A stretch of 64,000 nt of DNA from Actinomycetaceae bacterium (GTDB lineage Bacteria > Actinomycetota > Actinomycetes > Actinomycetales > Actinomycetaceae), in contig JAUNHH010000006.1 in the NCBI GenBank assembly GCA_030524055.1, positions 62,001 through 126,000 of the forward strand, read 5' to 3'. Below are positions 45,222-54,915 of the stretch, in pieces. Within the stretch, counting starts at the first letter, position 1, and the number at the start of each line of letters is the position of its first letter. The notes below the pieces were generated by a model that saw nothing but the letters and a program-made list of their open reading frames with translations, did not search any database and was not told the origin of the DNA. Made by a program: the position numbers and the translations under genes.

Positions 45222-46451
45222 ATGGCAAGTGAGTTTCGGTCATCCACACATGAGGCATCCGCAGCGCAGACACCTTCCCAAAACACCCTCACGCCCCTAG
45301 GAATGCCGATTCTTGCGCAGCATTTAGCACTTTCAGACAGGCCCGCTACACCCATTACAGCCGCGACCACCACCCAGACTTCCGCCCAGAGCCACGCACC
45401 ACTAACGGCATCCCCAAGTCCCACCCCACAGCTAGAAAACACCCCCGACCTGCTCATTGACCGCTTCGGCAGAGTTGCCCGCGACCTGCGCGTTTCCCTG
45501 ACCGACCGCTGCAATCTCCGCTGTTCTTATTGCATGCCAGCTGAAGGTTTGGAATGGCTGCCCACAGAAGAAACTCTGACCGATGATGAAGTCATTCGCC
45601 TATGCCGCATTGGCGTTGAAGTACTCGGCATTGAGCACATTCGTTTTACGGGCGGCGAACCGCTTTTACGCGCAGGGCTGGAAAAAATTATTGCCGCCTG
45701 CAGCGCATTTCGCACCGCCGAAGGAAATACCCCAGACCTCGCACTGACAACAAATGCCTTAGGCCTCGATCGCCGCATAAACGGCCTAAAAGACGCCGGT
45801 TTGCAGCGGGTCAACATTTCACTGGACACCCTTGATCCGGCCCATTTTGCCGCTATTACCCGCCGCGATCGCCTCCATGATGCACTCAAAGGATTACATG
45901 CGGCAATCGGCGCCGGACTCTCCCCCATTAAAGTCAATGCCGTTCTTCTTCGCGGTATTAATGAGGGCGACGCTGCCGATCTTCTCGATTTCTGTCTAGA
46001 CAATAACGTCGAATTGCGCATTATCGAGCAAATGCCTATTGGCCCGCCCCAATCATGGTCACGGGAAACTCTGGTCACCTATGACGAGATTATTCACGCA
46101 CTATCAACACGCCACACCCTGACCCCACTTCCTCGCGACGATCGGCATTCTCCCGCCCAAACCTGGGTGGTCGATGGAAATACACAACACCGGATTGGCA
46201 TTATTGCCTCCGTTTCGGCCCCATTTTGCGACGCCTGCGACCGAACTCGCCTCACATCTGATGGGCAGATTCGCTCCTGCCTTTTCTCGACTCGGGAGAC
46301 AGATTTACGGACACTTTTGCGTTGCGACGCCTCAGATCGAGACATTGCAGACACCTGGAAAAACGCCATGTGGAGCAAACCCGCAGCTCACGGCCTCGAC
46401 ACCAGCGACTTCGCTACTCCATCGCGCACTATGAGCCGAATTGGCGGCTAA
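45222..46451 (+). CDS. moaA: GTP 3',8-cyclase MoaA
   Basis: The 409-residue radical-SAM enzyme converts GTP to the cyclic precursor of molybdopterin, together with MoaC. The N-terminal cluster motif CNLRCSYC carries Cys97, Cys101 and Cys104, followed by RFTGGEPLLR. The C-terminal [4Fe-4S] cluster uses APFCDACDRTRLTSDGQIRS plus the following Cys. The terminal Gly-Gly (SRIGG) needed for activity is present. The first 75 residues are Thr/Ser/Pro-rich and foreign to the family. No ribosome site precedes ATG 45222, so either the message is leaderless or the true start is internal (for example near the Met at 45303). It lies next to narK and mobA. Confidence 0.92.
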   Translation: MASEFRSSTHEASAAQTPSQNTLTPLGMPILAQHLALSDRPATPITAATTTQTSAQSHAPLTASPSPTPQLENTPDLLIDRFGRVARDLRVSLTDRCNLRCSYCMPAEGLEWLPTEETLTDDEVIRLCRIGVEVLGIEHIRFTGGEPLLRAGLEKIIAACSAFRTAEGNTPDLALTTNALGLDRRINGLKDAGLQRVNISLDTLDPAHFAAITRRDRLHDALKGLHAAIGAGLSPIKVNAVLLRGINEGDAADLLDFCLDNNVELRIIEQMPIGPPQSWSRETLVTYDEIIHALSTRHTLTPLPRDDRHSPAQTWVVDGNTQHRIGIIASVSAPFCDACDRTRLTSDGQIRSCLFSTRETDLRTLLRCDASDRDIADTWKNAMWSKPAAHGLDTSDFATPSRTMSRIGG

Positions 46452-46665
46452 CACCACCGTCCCAAACCCGCATTAATCCGCCGTATTCTGCCCATTGCAC
46501 GCAGCCGCGACAGGCCCCAGCCCCACCTCCCACCAACCCCCGCCCCGCCCTCGTCAGGCCACCACGCACACCCCGCACACCCCATTTCTCCCCCCATTTC
46601 CACCTGCCCCCTGATTTTTTCCTGATACGATCCCTCCAAAACATTGGCCCAGACAGGAGCACCCC

Positions 46666-48012
46666 ATGAGCAGTGCCGCCACCTCGGGGAAAGTCCTCGC
46701 GGACTGGAACACCGAAGACCCCGCCCACTGGGATTCCAAAGTCGCCTGGACGACCTTGGTCATCACCACTTTCTCTCTTTTCTTGGGCTTTGCTGTCTGG
46801 TTCCTTCCCAATGCAATCGCGCCAAAACTCACCGAAATTGGCTTTAACTTCGGTGATGCCGCACAAACCAAAAACGCCCTGTACTGGCTGACCTCAATGC
46901 CAGGCCTATCCTGTGCGGCCCTACGCCTGGTCTATATGTTCCTGCCTGCCACTATTGGCACACGGAAAATGATCTTTGCCTCCTCGCTGCTCTATATCCT
47001 GCCAATGCTCGGCTGGTTCTTTGCCGTCCAGAACCCCACCACCCCCTATTGGGTTCTTCTTTCCCTGGCCTTTGCCTGCGGTATTGGCGCCGCTACCTTC
47101 TCCGGCTATATGCCCTCCACTGGCTTCTTCTTCCCCAAACGCCTCCAGGGAACTGCCCTGGGAATCCAAGGGGGTCTGGGCAACCTGGGGATGTCCGCTA
47201 TCCAGCTGGGCGCCCCCTTCCTGATGTCCATTAGCCTCTTCGGAGTGACCTGGCTGGCCCCAGCTGCCGCCGACACCACTCCGCGCGTCGTTAATGCGGT
47301 CGTCTTCCTGATCCCCTGGGCGCTGCTGGCCACAATCTTGGCTTTCACTATGCTCAAAGACGTCCCAGTGAAGGCCAATATTAAGGAGCAATTCGATATC
47401 TTCTCGAATGCCAACACCTGGTATATGACGGTCCTCTACATTATGACCTTCGGCCTTTTCTCTGGATTCGGCGCACAAACAGCCCTCATTATTAATGCGA
47501 ATTTCGGCAACCTCTCTCCATTAGCCGAATCTTTCGACCCAAAGACGCTGCCTGTTGGTTTGTCTTATGCCTTCCTTGGCACATTAATTGGCGCTGTTTT
47601 GCGTTTCGTGTGGGGGCCGCTCTGCGACCGTTTTGGTGGCGCCATTTGGACCTTTGTTGCTGCCATTGGCATGGGAGTTTCCCTGGCGTTTTGCGGATGG
47701 ACCCTGGCCACAACAGATGATCCTGGCGATTTCCTTCCTTTCCTTATTGGCATGCTGGTCATGTTCTTCTTTGCAGGTATTGGTAATGCCTCTACCTTCA
47801 AGCAAATGCCCATGATTATGCCTCAGCGTCAAGCCGGTGGGGCCCAAGGATTTACTGGCGCAGTTGCCGCCCTTGGCCCATTCTTTGTGGGCGTTGCCCT
47901 CACCCTTATTCCTGCCCATATTTTCTATTTCCTTGCCGCCGCCTATTGCGCGATCTGCGCAGTCATTGCGTGGTGGCGTTATGCCCGACCTTCTGCTCCA
48001 TTCCCGGGATAA
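46666..48012 (+). CDS. narK: Nitrate/nitrite transporter (major facilitator)
   Basis: The 448-residue protein has about twelve membrane helices. The nitrate-porter signature lies in TM5 (FSGYMPSTGFFFPKRLQGTA, then GIQGGLGNLG). A second glycine-rich signature follows toward the C-terminus (QAGGAQGFTGAVAALGPFF). TM1-2 have WFLPNAIAPKL and ALRLVYMFLP, with the substrate-binding Arg. It imports nitrate or exchanges nitrite for it, to serve NarG on the inner face. AGGAG lies 7 bases before the ATG. It is upstream of narGHJI, the common actinobacterial order, separated by a nested hairpin that may tune read-through. Confidence 0.92.
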   Translation: MSSAATSGKVLADWNTEDPAHWDSKVAWTTLVITTFSLFLGFAVWFLPNAIAPKLTEIGFNFGDAAQTKNALYWLTSMPGLSCAALRLVYMFLPATIGTRKMIFASSLLYILPMLGWFFAVQNPTTPYWVLLSLAFACGIGAATFSGYMPSTGFFFPKRLQGTALGIQGGLGNLGMSAIQLGAPFLMSISLFGVTWLAPAAADTTPRVVNAVVFLIPWALLATILAFTMLKDVPVKANIKEQFDIFSNANTWYMTVLYIMTFGLFSGFGAQTALIINANFGNLSPLAESFDPKTLPVGLSYAFLGTLIGAVLRFVWGPLCDRFGGAIWTFVAAIGMGVSLAFCGWTLATTDDPGDFLPFLIGMLVMFFFAGIGNASTFKQMPMIMPQRQAGGAQGFTGAVAALGPFFVGVALTLIPAHIFYFLAAAYCAICAVIAWWRYARPSAPFPG

Positions 48013-48090
48013 ACGAGGGCGGAGTGCGGCTGGCCTCAACATAAACCCCGGCCGCACTCCCACCCCCATTCATCCTGGCCCCGCCCTCGT
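48013..48090 (+). terminator. Nested hairpins between narK and narG
   Basis: GGAGTGCGGC (48021-48030) pairs perfectly with GCCGCACTCC (48051-48060). Outside it, ACGAGGGC (48013-48020, from a variant 13-base word) can pair with GCCCTCGT (48083-48090, end of an exact minus-reading word). It could end narK transcripts or partly uncouple narK from narGHJI. Confidence 0.6.
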
Positions 48091-48135
48091 ACCTGACCGG
48101 ACTTGGACGTCCCCAACCCCACTACGGGAGAAAAA

Positions 48136-51100
48136 ATGACCACCGAGAACTCTTCGGCCACAGCTCAACCGGCCTCAGCTGCCTCCCCGATTTTCCGCAT
48201 GGGATCGTGGTTGCGCCGTGGCCGCGCCAGCGCCGACTCGCACCAGATTTTTCTTGAGGGCGGCCGCGACGCCGATATTTTCTACCGCCAGCGCTACCAA
48301 TATGACAAAGTAGTGCGCTCCACCCACGGGGTGAATTGCACGGGTTCCTGCTCGTGGAAGATCTACGTCAAGGACGGCATTATTACCTGGGAGTCCCAGG
48401 CCACGGACTACCCCACAACCGGCCCGGACATGCCTGAATACGAACCGCGCGGATGCCCCCGTGGTGCGGCCTTCTCCTGGTACGAATACTCCCCCACCCG
48501 CATTAAATACCCCTATATTCGCGCGGTCCTGCTCGACATGTTCCGCGAAGCGAAATCGCGCCTCGTGGACCCGGTATTGGCGTGGGGCGATATTGTCTCC
48601 GATCCTGAGCGGTCACAGGCCTATAAATCGCAACGAGGACGGGGCGGCTTGGTCCGCACCACCTGGGAACAGGCCATGGAAATCCTTGCCGCGGCCTATA
48701 CCTACACGTTAAAGACCTGGGGTCCGGACCGCTGTGCTGGCTTTACCGTTATTCCTGCCATGTCAATGGTGTCCTACGGGGCTGGCGCACGTTTCCACCA
48801 GCTCATTGGCGCCCCCATGCTCTCCTTCTATGACTGGTATGCGGATCTCCCTCCCGCATCCCCGCAGGTTTTCGGCGACCAAACTGACGTGTCCGAAGCG
48901 GGCGACTGGTACAACAGCCAGTACCTGGTGATGTGGGGAACGAATCTGCCCATTACCCGCACCCCCGACGCCCACTTTATGACCGAGGCTCGCTACCACG
49001 GCCAAAAAGTTGTTGTCGTCTCGCCAGACTTCGCCGAAAACACAAAATTCTGCGATGAGTGGTTGCGCGTCCACCCGGGCACCGACGCCGCCCTCGCTGA
49101 AGGCATGGCCCACGTCATCTTCACCGAGTTCTACGTGCGACGCAGCGAGCCCATGTTCCGCGATTACGTCCTGAAATACTCCGATTGCCCCTTCATTGTC
49201 CGTCTTGACGAGGTCGGGGCTGAATCCCTCAATGGAGTTGTCGGAGCTGAAGACGTGGAACAGGCATGGCGTCCCGGCAAGTACCTGACGGCCTCAATGA
49301 TGCCGGAAGGCACCACTGAGCGCACGGAAAATAACCACGCCCGTCCCCTGGTCATGGAAGCTAATGGCCAAGTGAAAGACCCGGGCGGCACCCTGGCTGA
49401 TCACTACGGTGATGAGGGGATGGGCAAGTGGAATCTTGCCATGGACGGCGTTGACCCCATTTTGTCAATGATGGAATCTGACGACTGGGAGCCCGTTGAG
49501 GTACTGCTGAACCGCTTTGATTTGCCCTCCTCTCAGGGGACAACGTCAGTGGGCGCGGGTGTGATGCGCCGCGGCGTCCCGGCCCGCCGTATTAATGGCT
49601 ACTTGGTGACCACGGTCTATGACCTCATGTTGGCCCAGCACGGTGTGGCCCGCGAGGGGCTGCCAGGACTGTGGCCAAGCGGCTATGACGACCCGACCTA
49701 CCCGGCCACCCCCGCCTGGCAGGAAACCATTACCGGTATTCCAGCTGCGGCCTGCGAAAAGATTGGCCGCGAATTTGCACTCAATGCTATTGAGTCGGGT
49801 GGCCGGTCGATGATTTTGATGGGCGCGGGCACTAACCACTATTTCCACTCCGATCTCATGTATCGCGGTTTCCTCACCCTGACCACGATTTGCGCCTGTG
49901 AAGGCAAGAATGGTGGCGGCTGGGCCCACTACGTCGGCCAAGAAAAGGTCCGTCCTATTACTGGCTGGCAGCAATACACCCTGGCTTTGGACTGGCAACG
50001 TCCGCCGCGCCAAATGATTTCTACCGGCTGGTATTACATGACGACCAGCCAGTGGCGTTATGACGGGGCGCGCGCTGACGCTATGGCTAATCCTTTGGGG
50101 GCTGGGACCCTGGAAGGCAAGATGGTGGCCGATACCCTGGTGGAATCAGCCCAGCGCGGGTGGATGCCCTCATTCCCCACCTTTAACCGTTCCGCTTTGG
50201 AACTGGGCCGCCAGGCTAAAGAAGCAGGAATGTCCGCGCCAGATTATGTGGCTCAGGAGTTGACCGAAGGGCGCCTCAAGTTTGCGGTGACTGATCCCGA
50301 TCATCCAGATAACCACCCGCGTATTTTGGCGAATTGGCGGACGAATTTGCTGGGGTCTTCTGCTAAAGGCACCGAGTTCTTTATGCGCCACATGCTGGGC
50401 ACCGTTAACCACGTCAATGCAGAAGAATTGCCTGAAGGGCACCGCCCCTCGTCAATTACATGGCGCGATCCTATTAACGGCAAACTCGACCTCATGTGGG
50501 TAGCGGATTTCCGTAATACCTCCACCACTTTGCATTCCGATATTGTCCTGCCTGCCGCCACCTGGTACGAAAAGCATGACCTGTCGTCGACAGATATGCA
50601 CCCCTTTATCCACTCCTTCAATGTGGCCGTGAATCCGCCGTGGGAAGCACGCAGTGACTTTGAGGTCTTTAGGACGCTGGCGCATTTGGTGTCTGAATTT
50701 GCTGTGGAGCATTTAGGGACACAAACAGATGTGTTTGCGGCTCCTCTTTTCCATGACAGCCCTGATGAATACACCTTGCATAATGGTGTTGTCCCGCCGC
50801 GCGATGGCTGGCATCCGGGTGTGGATATGCCAAAGATTATTCCCATTGAACGTGATTACACGATGATTGGGACGAAATTTGAGCGTCTCGGGCCGCTGTC
50901 CGAAAAGCTGGGTCTGCCTCAAAAAGGCTTTATGTTTGACCCGACTGTGGAAGTGGAATATTTAGGTCGCCGCAATGGCCGTGCCCCCATGGATGGTAAG
51001 CCCGGCGAGGGCCGTCCCCTTTTGGATACGGCGATTAAAGCTGCCGATATGGTGCTGGCATTTTCTGGCACAACGAATGGGCGCCTGGCCTATACCGGAT

Positions 51101-51906
51101 TTAAGACTCTGGAAAAGCGCACAGGCACCGAATTGGCGCACCTGGCTGAAGGCGATGAAGAAAAGCGCATTACCTTTGATGACACGGTAATTCAGCCGCG
51201 TTCTGTGGTGACTTCACCAGAGTGGACAGGCTCTGAAAAGGGTGGCCGCCGCTATTCGGCCTTCTGCCAGAATGTCGAACAATTGCGTCCCTGGCACACG
51301 TTGACAGGCCGCCCGCAATTCTATTTGGATCACGATTGGATTCGTGACCTGGGTGAATCGCTGCCTGTTTTCCGGCCGCCTTTGGATTTGGCCCATATGT
51401 ATGGGGAAAATCCTGTGGGCCATGTGGGCACCAGTGAAGAAGGATCATTGGAAGTATCCGTGCGCTATTTGACGGTGCACAATAAGTGGGCTATTCACTC
51501 CCAGTACTTTGATAATCCGCATATGCTCACCCTTGGTCGTGGTGGCCAGGTGATCTGGATGAGCCCAGCGGACGCCGAAAAGATTGGCGTGCGCGATAAC
51601 GACTGGATTGAGGCCTATAACCGCAATGGCATTGTGAGTGCCCGCGCAGTGGTGTCGCACCGTATGCCTGAAGGCACCGTCTTTATGCATCACGCCAGTG
51701 AACGCATGGTGGGCACTCCACTGACTGAACGCACTGGTAAACGCGGCGGTATTCACAACTCACTTACTCGTATTGCCATTAAGCCCACTCACGTTGCTGG
51801 TGGCTATGGCCAGATTTCCTTCGCATTCAATTACTACGGCCCCACCGGAAACCAGCGTGACGAGGTCACGACAATCCGCCGCCGTTCCCAGGAGGTGCAA
51901 TTCTGA
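48136..51906 (+). CDS. narG: Respiratory nitrate reductase alpha subunit
   Basis: The 1256-residue catalytic subunit reduces nitrate to nitrite on bis-MGD molybdenum. The FS0 cluster uses His64, Cys68, Cys72 and Cys107 (STHGVNCTGSCSWKIYVKDG). The molybdenum-ligand Asp is in FYDWYADLPPASPQ, matching Asp222 of E. coli NarG. Other blocks are GTNLPITRTPDAHF and HGVVSH-type molybdopterin contacts near the C-terminus. GGGAG precedes ATG 48136. It has no twin-arginine leader and so is membrane-associated at the cytoplasmic face through NarI. It overlaps narH (TGATG), and variant 13-base words occur at 48633 and 49208. Its length is typical of NarG. Confidence 0.96.
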   Translation: MTTENSSATAQPASAASPIFRMGSWLRRGRASADSHQIFLEGGRDADIFYRQRYQYDKVVRSTHGVNCTGSCSWKIYVKDGIITWESQATDYPTTGPDMPEYEPRGCPRGAAFSWYEYSPTRIKYPYIRAVLLDMFREAKSRLVDPVLAWGDIVSDPERSQAYKSQRGRGGLVRTTWEQAMEILAAAYTYTLKTWGPDRCAGFTVIPAMSMVSYGAGARFHQLIGAPMLSFYDWYADLPPASPQVFGDQTDVSEAGDWYNSQYLVMWGTNLPITRTPDAHFMTEARYHGQKVVVVSPDFAENTKFCDEWLRVHPGTDAALAEGMAHVIFTEFYVRRSEPMFRDYVLKYSDCPFIVRLDEVGAESLNGVVGAEDVEQAWRPGKYLTASMMPEGTTERTENNHARPLVMEANGQVKDPGGTLADHYGDEGMGKWNLAMDGVDPILSMMESDDWEPVEVLLNRFDLPSSQGTTSVGAGVMRRGVPARRINGYLVTTVYDLMLAQHGVAREGLPGLWPSGYDDPTYPATPAWQETITGIPAAACEKIGREFALNAIESGGRSMILMGAGTNHYFHSDLMYRGFLTLTTICACEGKNGGGWAHYVGQEKVRPITGWQQYTLALDWQRPPRQMISTGWYYMTTSQWRYDGARADAMANPLGAGTLEGKMVADTLVESAQRGWMPSFPTFNRSALELGRQAKEAGMSAPDYVAQELTEGRLKFAVTDPDHPDNHPRILANWRTNLLGSSAKGTEFFMRHMLGTVNHVNAEELPEGHRPSSITWRDPINGKLDLMWVADFRNTSTTLHSDIVLPAATWYEKHDLSSTDMHPFIHSFNVAVNPPWEARSDFEVFRTLAHLVSEFAVEHLGTQTDVFAAPLFHDSPDEYTLHNGVVPPRDGWHPGVDMPKIIPIERDYTMIGTKFERLGPLSEKLGLPQKGFMFDPTVEVEYLGRRNGRAPMDGKPGEGRPLLDTAIKAADMVLAFSGTTNGRLAYTGFKTLEKRTGTELAHLAEGDEEKRITFDDTVIQPRSVVTSPEWTGSEKGGRRYSAFCQNVEQLRPWHTLTGRPQFYLDHDWIRDLGESLPVFRPPLDLAHMYGENPVGHVGTSEEGSLEVSVRYLTVHNKWAIHSQYFDNPHMLTLGRGGQVIWMSPADAEKIGVRDNDWIEAYNRNGIVSARAVVSHRMPEGTVFMHHASERMVGTPLTERTGKRGGIHNSLTRIAIKPTHVAGGYGQISFAFNYYGPTGNQRDEVTTIRRRSQEVQF

Positions 51907-53450
51907 TGAAGGTGATGGCGCAAATCGCGATGGTAATGAACCTCGATAAATGCATCGGGTGTCATACCTGTTCGGTCACCTGTAAGCAGGCATGGACAAA
52001 CCGTGATGGCACGGAATACATCTGGTTTAACAATGTGGAAACCCGACCGGGTGTGGGTTATCCGCGCGGCTGGTCTGACCAGGGCAAGTGGCGCGGAGGG
52101 TGGCGTCGGACCCGCTCAGGTCGCCTTGTTTTAGCTCATGGCGGGCGTCTGGCTACCTTGGCAAAACTCTTCCACAACCCAGTTATGCCTACCCAGGATG
52201 ACTATTACGAGCCCTGGACTTACGAATACGACAAGCTCTTACAAACCCCGGCTGGGCAGAACTCCATGCCCTCAGCCCGCCCTATTTCGCAGATTACTGG
52301 CGATCCTATTGACACGATTTCCTGGGGCCCGAACTGGGATGATGACCTGGGTGGCTCAATGGAAACGCTGGACACTGACCCGGTTCTGCACCAGATGAAT
52401 CTGCAGGTGTCGAAGACTATTGAAGACGCCTATATGTTTTATCTGCCCCGTATTTGTGAGCACTGCCTGAACCCGGCGTGCGTATCAGCCTGCCCTTCTG
52501 GCGCCATGTATAAGCGCACGGAGGACGGCATTGTCCTGGTGGATCAGGATGCCTGCCGCGGGTGGCGTATGTGCGTATCGGCCTGCCCCTATAAGAAGGT
52601 CTATTTCAACCACAATACGGGCAAGGCAGAAAAGTGCACCCTGTGTTATCCGCGCGTTGAGGCTGGCCAGCCCACGATTTGTTCGGAAACCTGCGTGGGG
52701 CGCCTGCGCTATATGGGTGTTCTCCTCTATGACGCTGACCGCGTTGCTGAAGCGGCATCGGTGGAGGATGAGAAAGACCTCTACCGCGCACAGCGCGATA
52801 TTCTGCTGGATCCTTTTGATGCCGATGTCATTGAGGCAGCCCGCGCTAATGGCGTTCCCCATTCGTGGATTATTGCCGCCCAGAACTCCCCCATTTGGAA
52901 ACTCATTACCACCTATCAGGTGGCATTGCCTCTGCATCCAGAGTTCCGCACACTGCCTATGGTCTGGTACGTTCCGCCACTGTCACCTGTGGTGGACCAG
53001 GTAACCGCCACTGGAAATGACGGAGAAGACCATAAGGTTCTTCTTTCGGCTATTTCCCAAATGCGTATTCCTATGGAATATCTGGCCGGCCTTTTTACTG
53101 CCGGCGATACGCGCCCTGTTGAACTGGCCTTGCGCCGCCTTGCGGCAATGCGTTCCTATATGCGCGATATTTTCAATGGGAATGCGGGCAATGAAGAAAT
53201 TGCCGCCTCTGTCGGGCTCGATGGAAATACCATCGAGGAAATGTATCGGCTTATGGCTATTGCTAAATACGATGACCGTTACGTTATTCCCACAGCCTCC
53301 CCAGAAATGCCCCGCGGCATTAAAGAACTCGAAGGCTGCCCGGTGTCCTATGACGTTGAGGCTTTCCATGGCATGGGCGGCGCCCCGTCCTCGTCAATGA
53401 CAGCCCAACCTGAGGGACGACGCATGCTCCCCTTGGAGGTGCGCCGGTGA
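51906..53450 (+). CDS. narH: Respiratory nitrate reductase beta subunit
   Basis: The 514-residue iron-sulfur subunit carries electrons from the NarI hemes to NarG. Four cluster groups are visible: DKCIGCHTCSVTCKQAW (Cys16, 19, 22, 26), ICEHCLNPACVSACPSG, CRGWRMCVSACPYKKVYF, and CTLCYPRVEAGQPTICSETC. The Trp in CRGWRMC marks the [3Fe-4S] cluster, as in E. coli NarH. It starts inside the narG stop and ends inside the narJ start, so the operon is tightly coupled. The C-terminal tail contains variant word 53382, read as GAPSSS. Confidence 0.96.
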   Translation: MKVMAQIAMVMNLDKCIGCHTCSVTCKQAWTNRDGTEYIWFNNVETRPGVGYPRGWSDQGKWRGGWRRTRSGRLVLAHGGRLATLAKLFHNPVMPTQDDYYEPWTYEYDKLLQTPAGQNSMPSARPISQITGDPIDTISWGPNWDDDLGGSMETLDTDPVLHQMNLQVSKTIEDAYMFYLPRICEHCLNPACVSACPSGAMYKRTEDGIVLVDQDACRGWRMCVSACPYKKVYFNHNTGKAEKCTLCYPRVEAGQPTICSETCVGRLRYMGVLLYDADRVAEAASVEDEKDLYRAQRDILLDPFDADVIEAARANGVPHSWIIAAQNSPIWKLITTYQVALPLHPEFRTLPMVWYVPPLSPVVDQVTATGNDGEDHKVLLSAISQMRIPMEYLAGLFTAGDTRPVELALRRLAAMRSYMRDIFNGNAGNEEIAASVGLDGNTIEEMYRLMAIAKYDDRYVIPTASPEMPRGIKELEGCPVSYDVEAFHGMGGAPSSSMTAQPEGRRMLPLEVRR

Positions 53451-54127
53451 GTACCTTCGTTGGGGTTCCTCGCATGCCTGCGCCGCCCGCGCAGGAAGCG
53501 AGTGATGCCCAAAAGAAGGTGGTGCGGATGGCGTGTTCGCTACTGCTGGATTATCCGATGGATGACCTGGGGGAAAAAATCAGTGCTATTCGCGCAGAAT
53601 TGCCTGGTCTTCCTACTGATGTGGCGGCTCACCTTGGCGCATTTTGTGACGAGGCCGACGCCATTGGTCTTCGTGACCTGCAGATTCTCTATGTGGAGAC
53701 CTTCGATCAGAAGCGCCGCTGCGCCCTGGGGCTGACCTATTACAGCCATGGGGATACGCGCTCGCGTGGGCAAGCCATTATTGGCTTTAAAGAGCTGTTG
53801 CGCCGGGCCGGCTGGGAAAATGAGCGGGAAGAATTGCCTGACCACCTGCCTCTCATTCTGGAATTTGCTGCCCTGGACGAAACGGGCTCTGCTGAACATC
53901 TTCTCCAAGTAAATCGGCAGGGTATTGAAGTGGTCCGCTCTGCCCTGCGGGCCACCTCCTCGCCCTGGGCCCACCTTCTTGAAGCCCTTGTCCTGACTCT
54001 TCCTGAGCCTTCCGATGAGGTCATTGCGGCCTATCAGAAGCTCGTCTCCCAAGGCCCTCCCACGGAACTCGTGGGCGTTGGCAATCTTGATCTAACCCCC
54101 TCCCCGATTTCCTCCGAGGAAAGGTGA
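53447..54127 (+). CDS. narJ: Nitrate reductase assembly chaperone
   Basis: The 226-residue cytoplasmic chaperone binds immature NarG and allows cofactor insertion before membrane attachment; it is not part of the final enzyme. Family blocks are CSLLLDYPMDD, LQILYVETFDQKRRCALGLT, YYSHGDTRSRGQAIIGFKEL, and LPDHLPLILEFAAL. The GTG start overlaps the narH stop, and the stop overlaps an alternative narI start. The last 30 residues are variable. Its length matches the family. Confidence 0.93.
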   Translation: MSTFVGVPRMPAPPAQEASDAQKKVVRMACSLLLDYPMDDLGEKISAIRAELPGLPTDVAAHLGAFCDEADAIGLRDLQILYVETFDQKRRCALGLTYYSHGDTRSRGQAIIGFKELLRRAGWENEREELPDHLPLILEFAALDETGSAEHLLQVNRQGIEVVRSALRATSSPWAHLLEALVLTLPEPSDEVIAAYQKLVSQGPPTELVGVGNLDLTPSPISSEER

Positions 54128-54132
54128 GAAGA

Positions 54133-54915
54133 ATGTTTCCTCATGCGGCGTTACTGACGATGGATAGTCACGGGGCCATTTCCCCTTCGCGGGAACTCAC
54201 CTTCGTTGACACCCTCCTATGGGTAGTCCTGCCCTATGCGGCCGTCCTCATGATGATTATTGGCCTTGTCTGGCGTTTTAAAACCGACCAATATGGGTGG
54301 ACTTCACGTTCCTCCGAATGGAATGAATCCGCTATTTTGCGGTGGTCCTCTCCCCTATTCCACTTCGGCATTTTAGGAGTGGCTGTGGGGCACGTCGTCG
54401 GGTTGCTGGTGCCTAAATCGGTCACCGAATTTATGGGCATTAGCCAGCATGTATACCACTTAGGGGCAGTGATTGGCGGCAGTATTGCTGGGCTGGCCAC
54501 GATTATTGGCCTATGCGGGTTGATTTACCGGCGCCTGGTGGTCAAATCCGTGCGTTTAGCGACGACCCGGATGGATATTGTCACCTATATTCTGCTGGCA
54601 ATTCCGATTTTCTTGGGTGCCGCGGCCACCGTGATTCACCAGATTTTTGGTGGGGAACATGGCTATGACTATCGGGATACGATTTCCGTGTGGTTCCGGT
54701 CGATTTTCCTGCTCCAGCCGCGCCCAGAAATCATGATTGATGTGCCCGCGGCATTCCAGCTCCACATTATTGCTGGCCTGCTCCTGTTCTGTGTGTGGCC
54801 TTTCACCCGTCTTGTCCATGCGGTCTCCGCTCCGGTGGGTTATTTGACCCGGCCTCAGGTGGTGTATCGTTCGCGCGATCAGAAGAAACCGGTGCCCCGC
54901 CCTCGTGGATGGTGA
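54133..54915 (+). CDS. narI: Respiratory nitrate reductase gamma subunit
   Basis: The 260-residue membrane cytochrome b takes electrons from menaquinol and passes them to NarH. Five helices are visible. His pairs for the two hemes lie in SPLFHFGILGVAVGHVVGLL and in QLHIIAGLLLFCVWPFTRLV plus HAVSAP. I chose ATG 54133, with GAGGAAAGG eight bases upstream; a GTG at 54124 overlapping narJ is the alternative. The C-terminal residues PRPRGW come from a minus-reading 13-base word (54894), which also overlaps the next start. It completes narGHJI. Confidence 0.93.
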   Translation: MFPHAALLTMDSHGAISPSRELTFVDTLLWVVLPYAAVLMMIIGLVWRFKTDQYGWTSRSSEWNESAILRWSSPLFHFGILGVAVGHVVGLLVPKSVTEFMGISQHVYHLGAVIGGSIAGLATIIGLCGLIYRRLVVKSVRLATTRMDIVTYILLAIPIFLGAAATVIHQIFGGEHGYDYRDTISVWFRSIFLLQPRPEIMIDVPAAFQLHIIAGLLLFCVWPFTRLVHAVSAPVGYLTRPQVVYRSRDQKKPVPRPRGW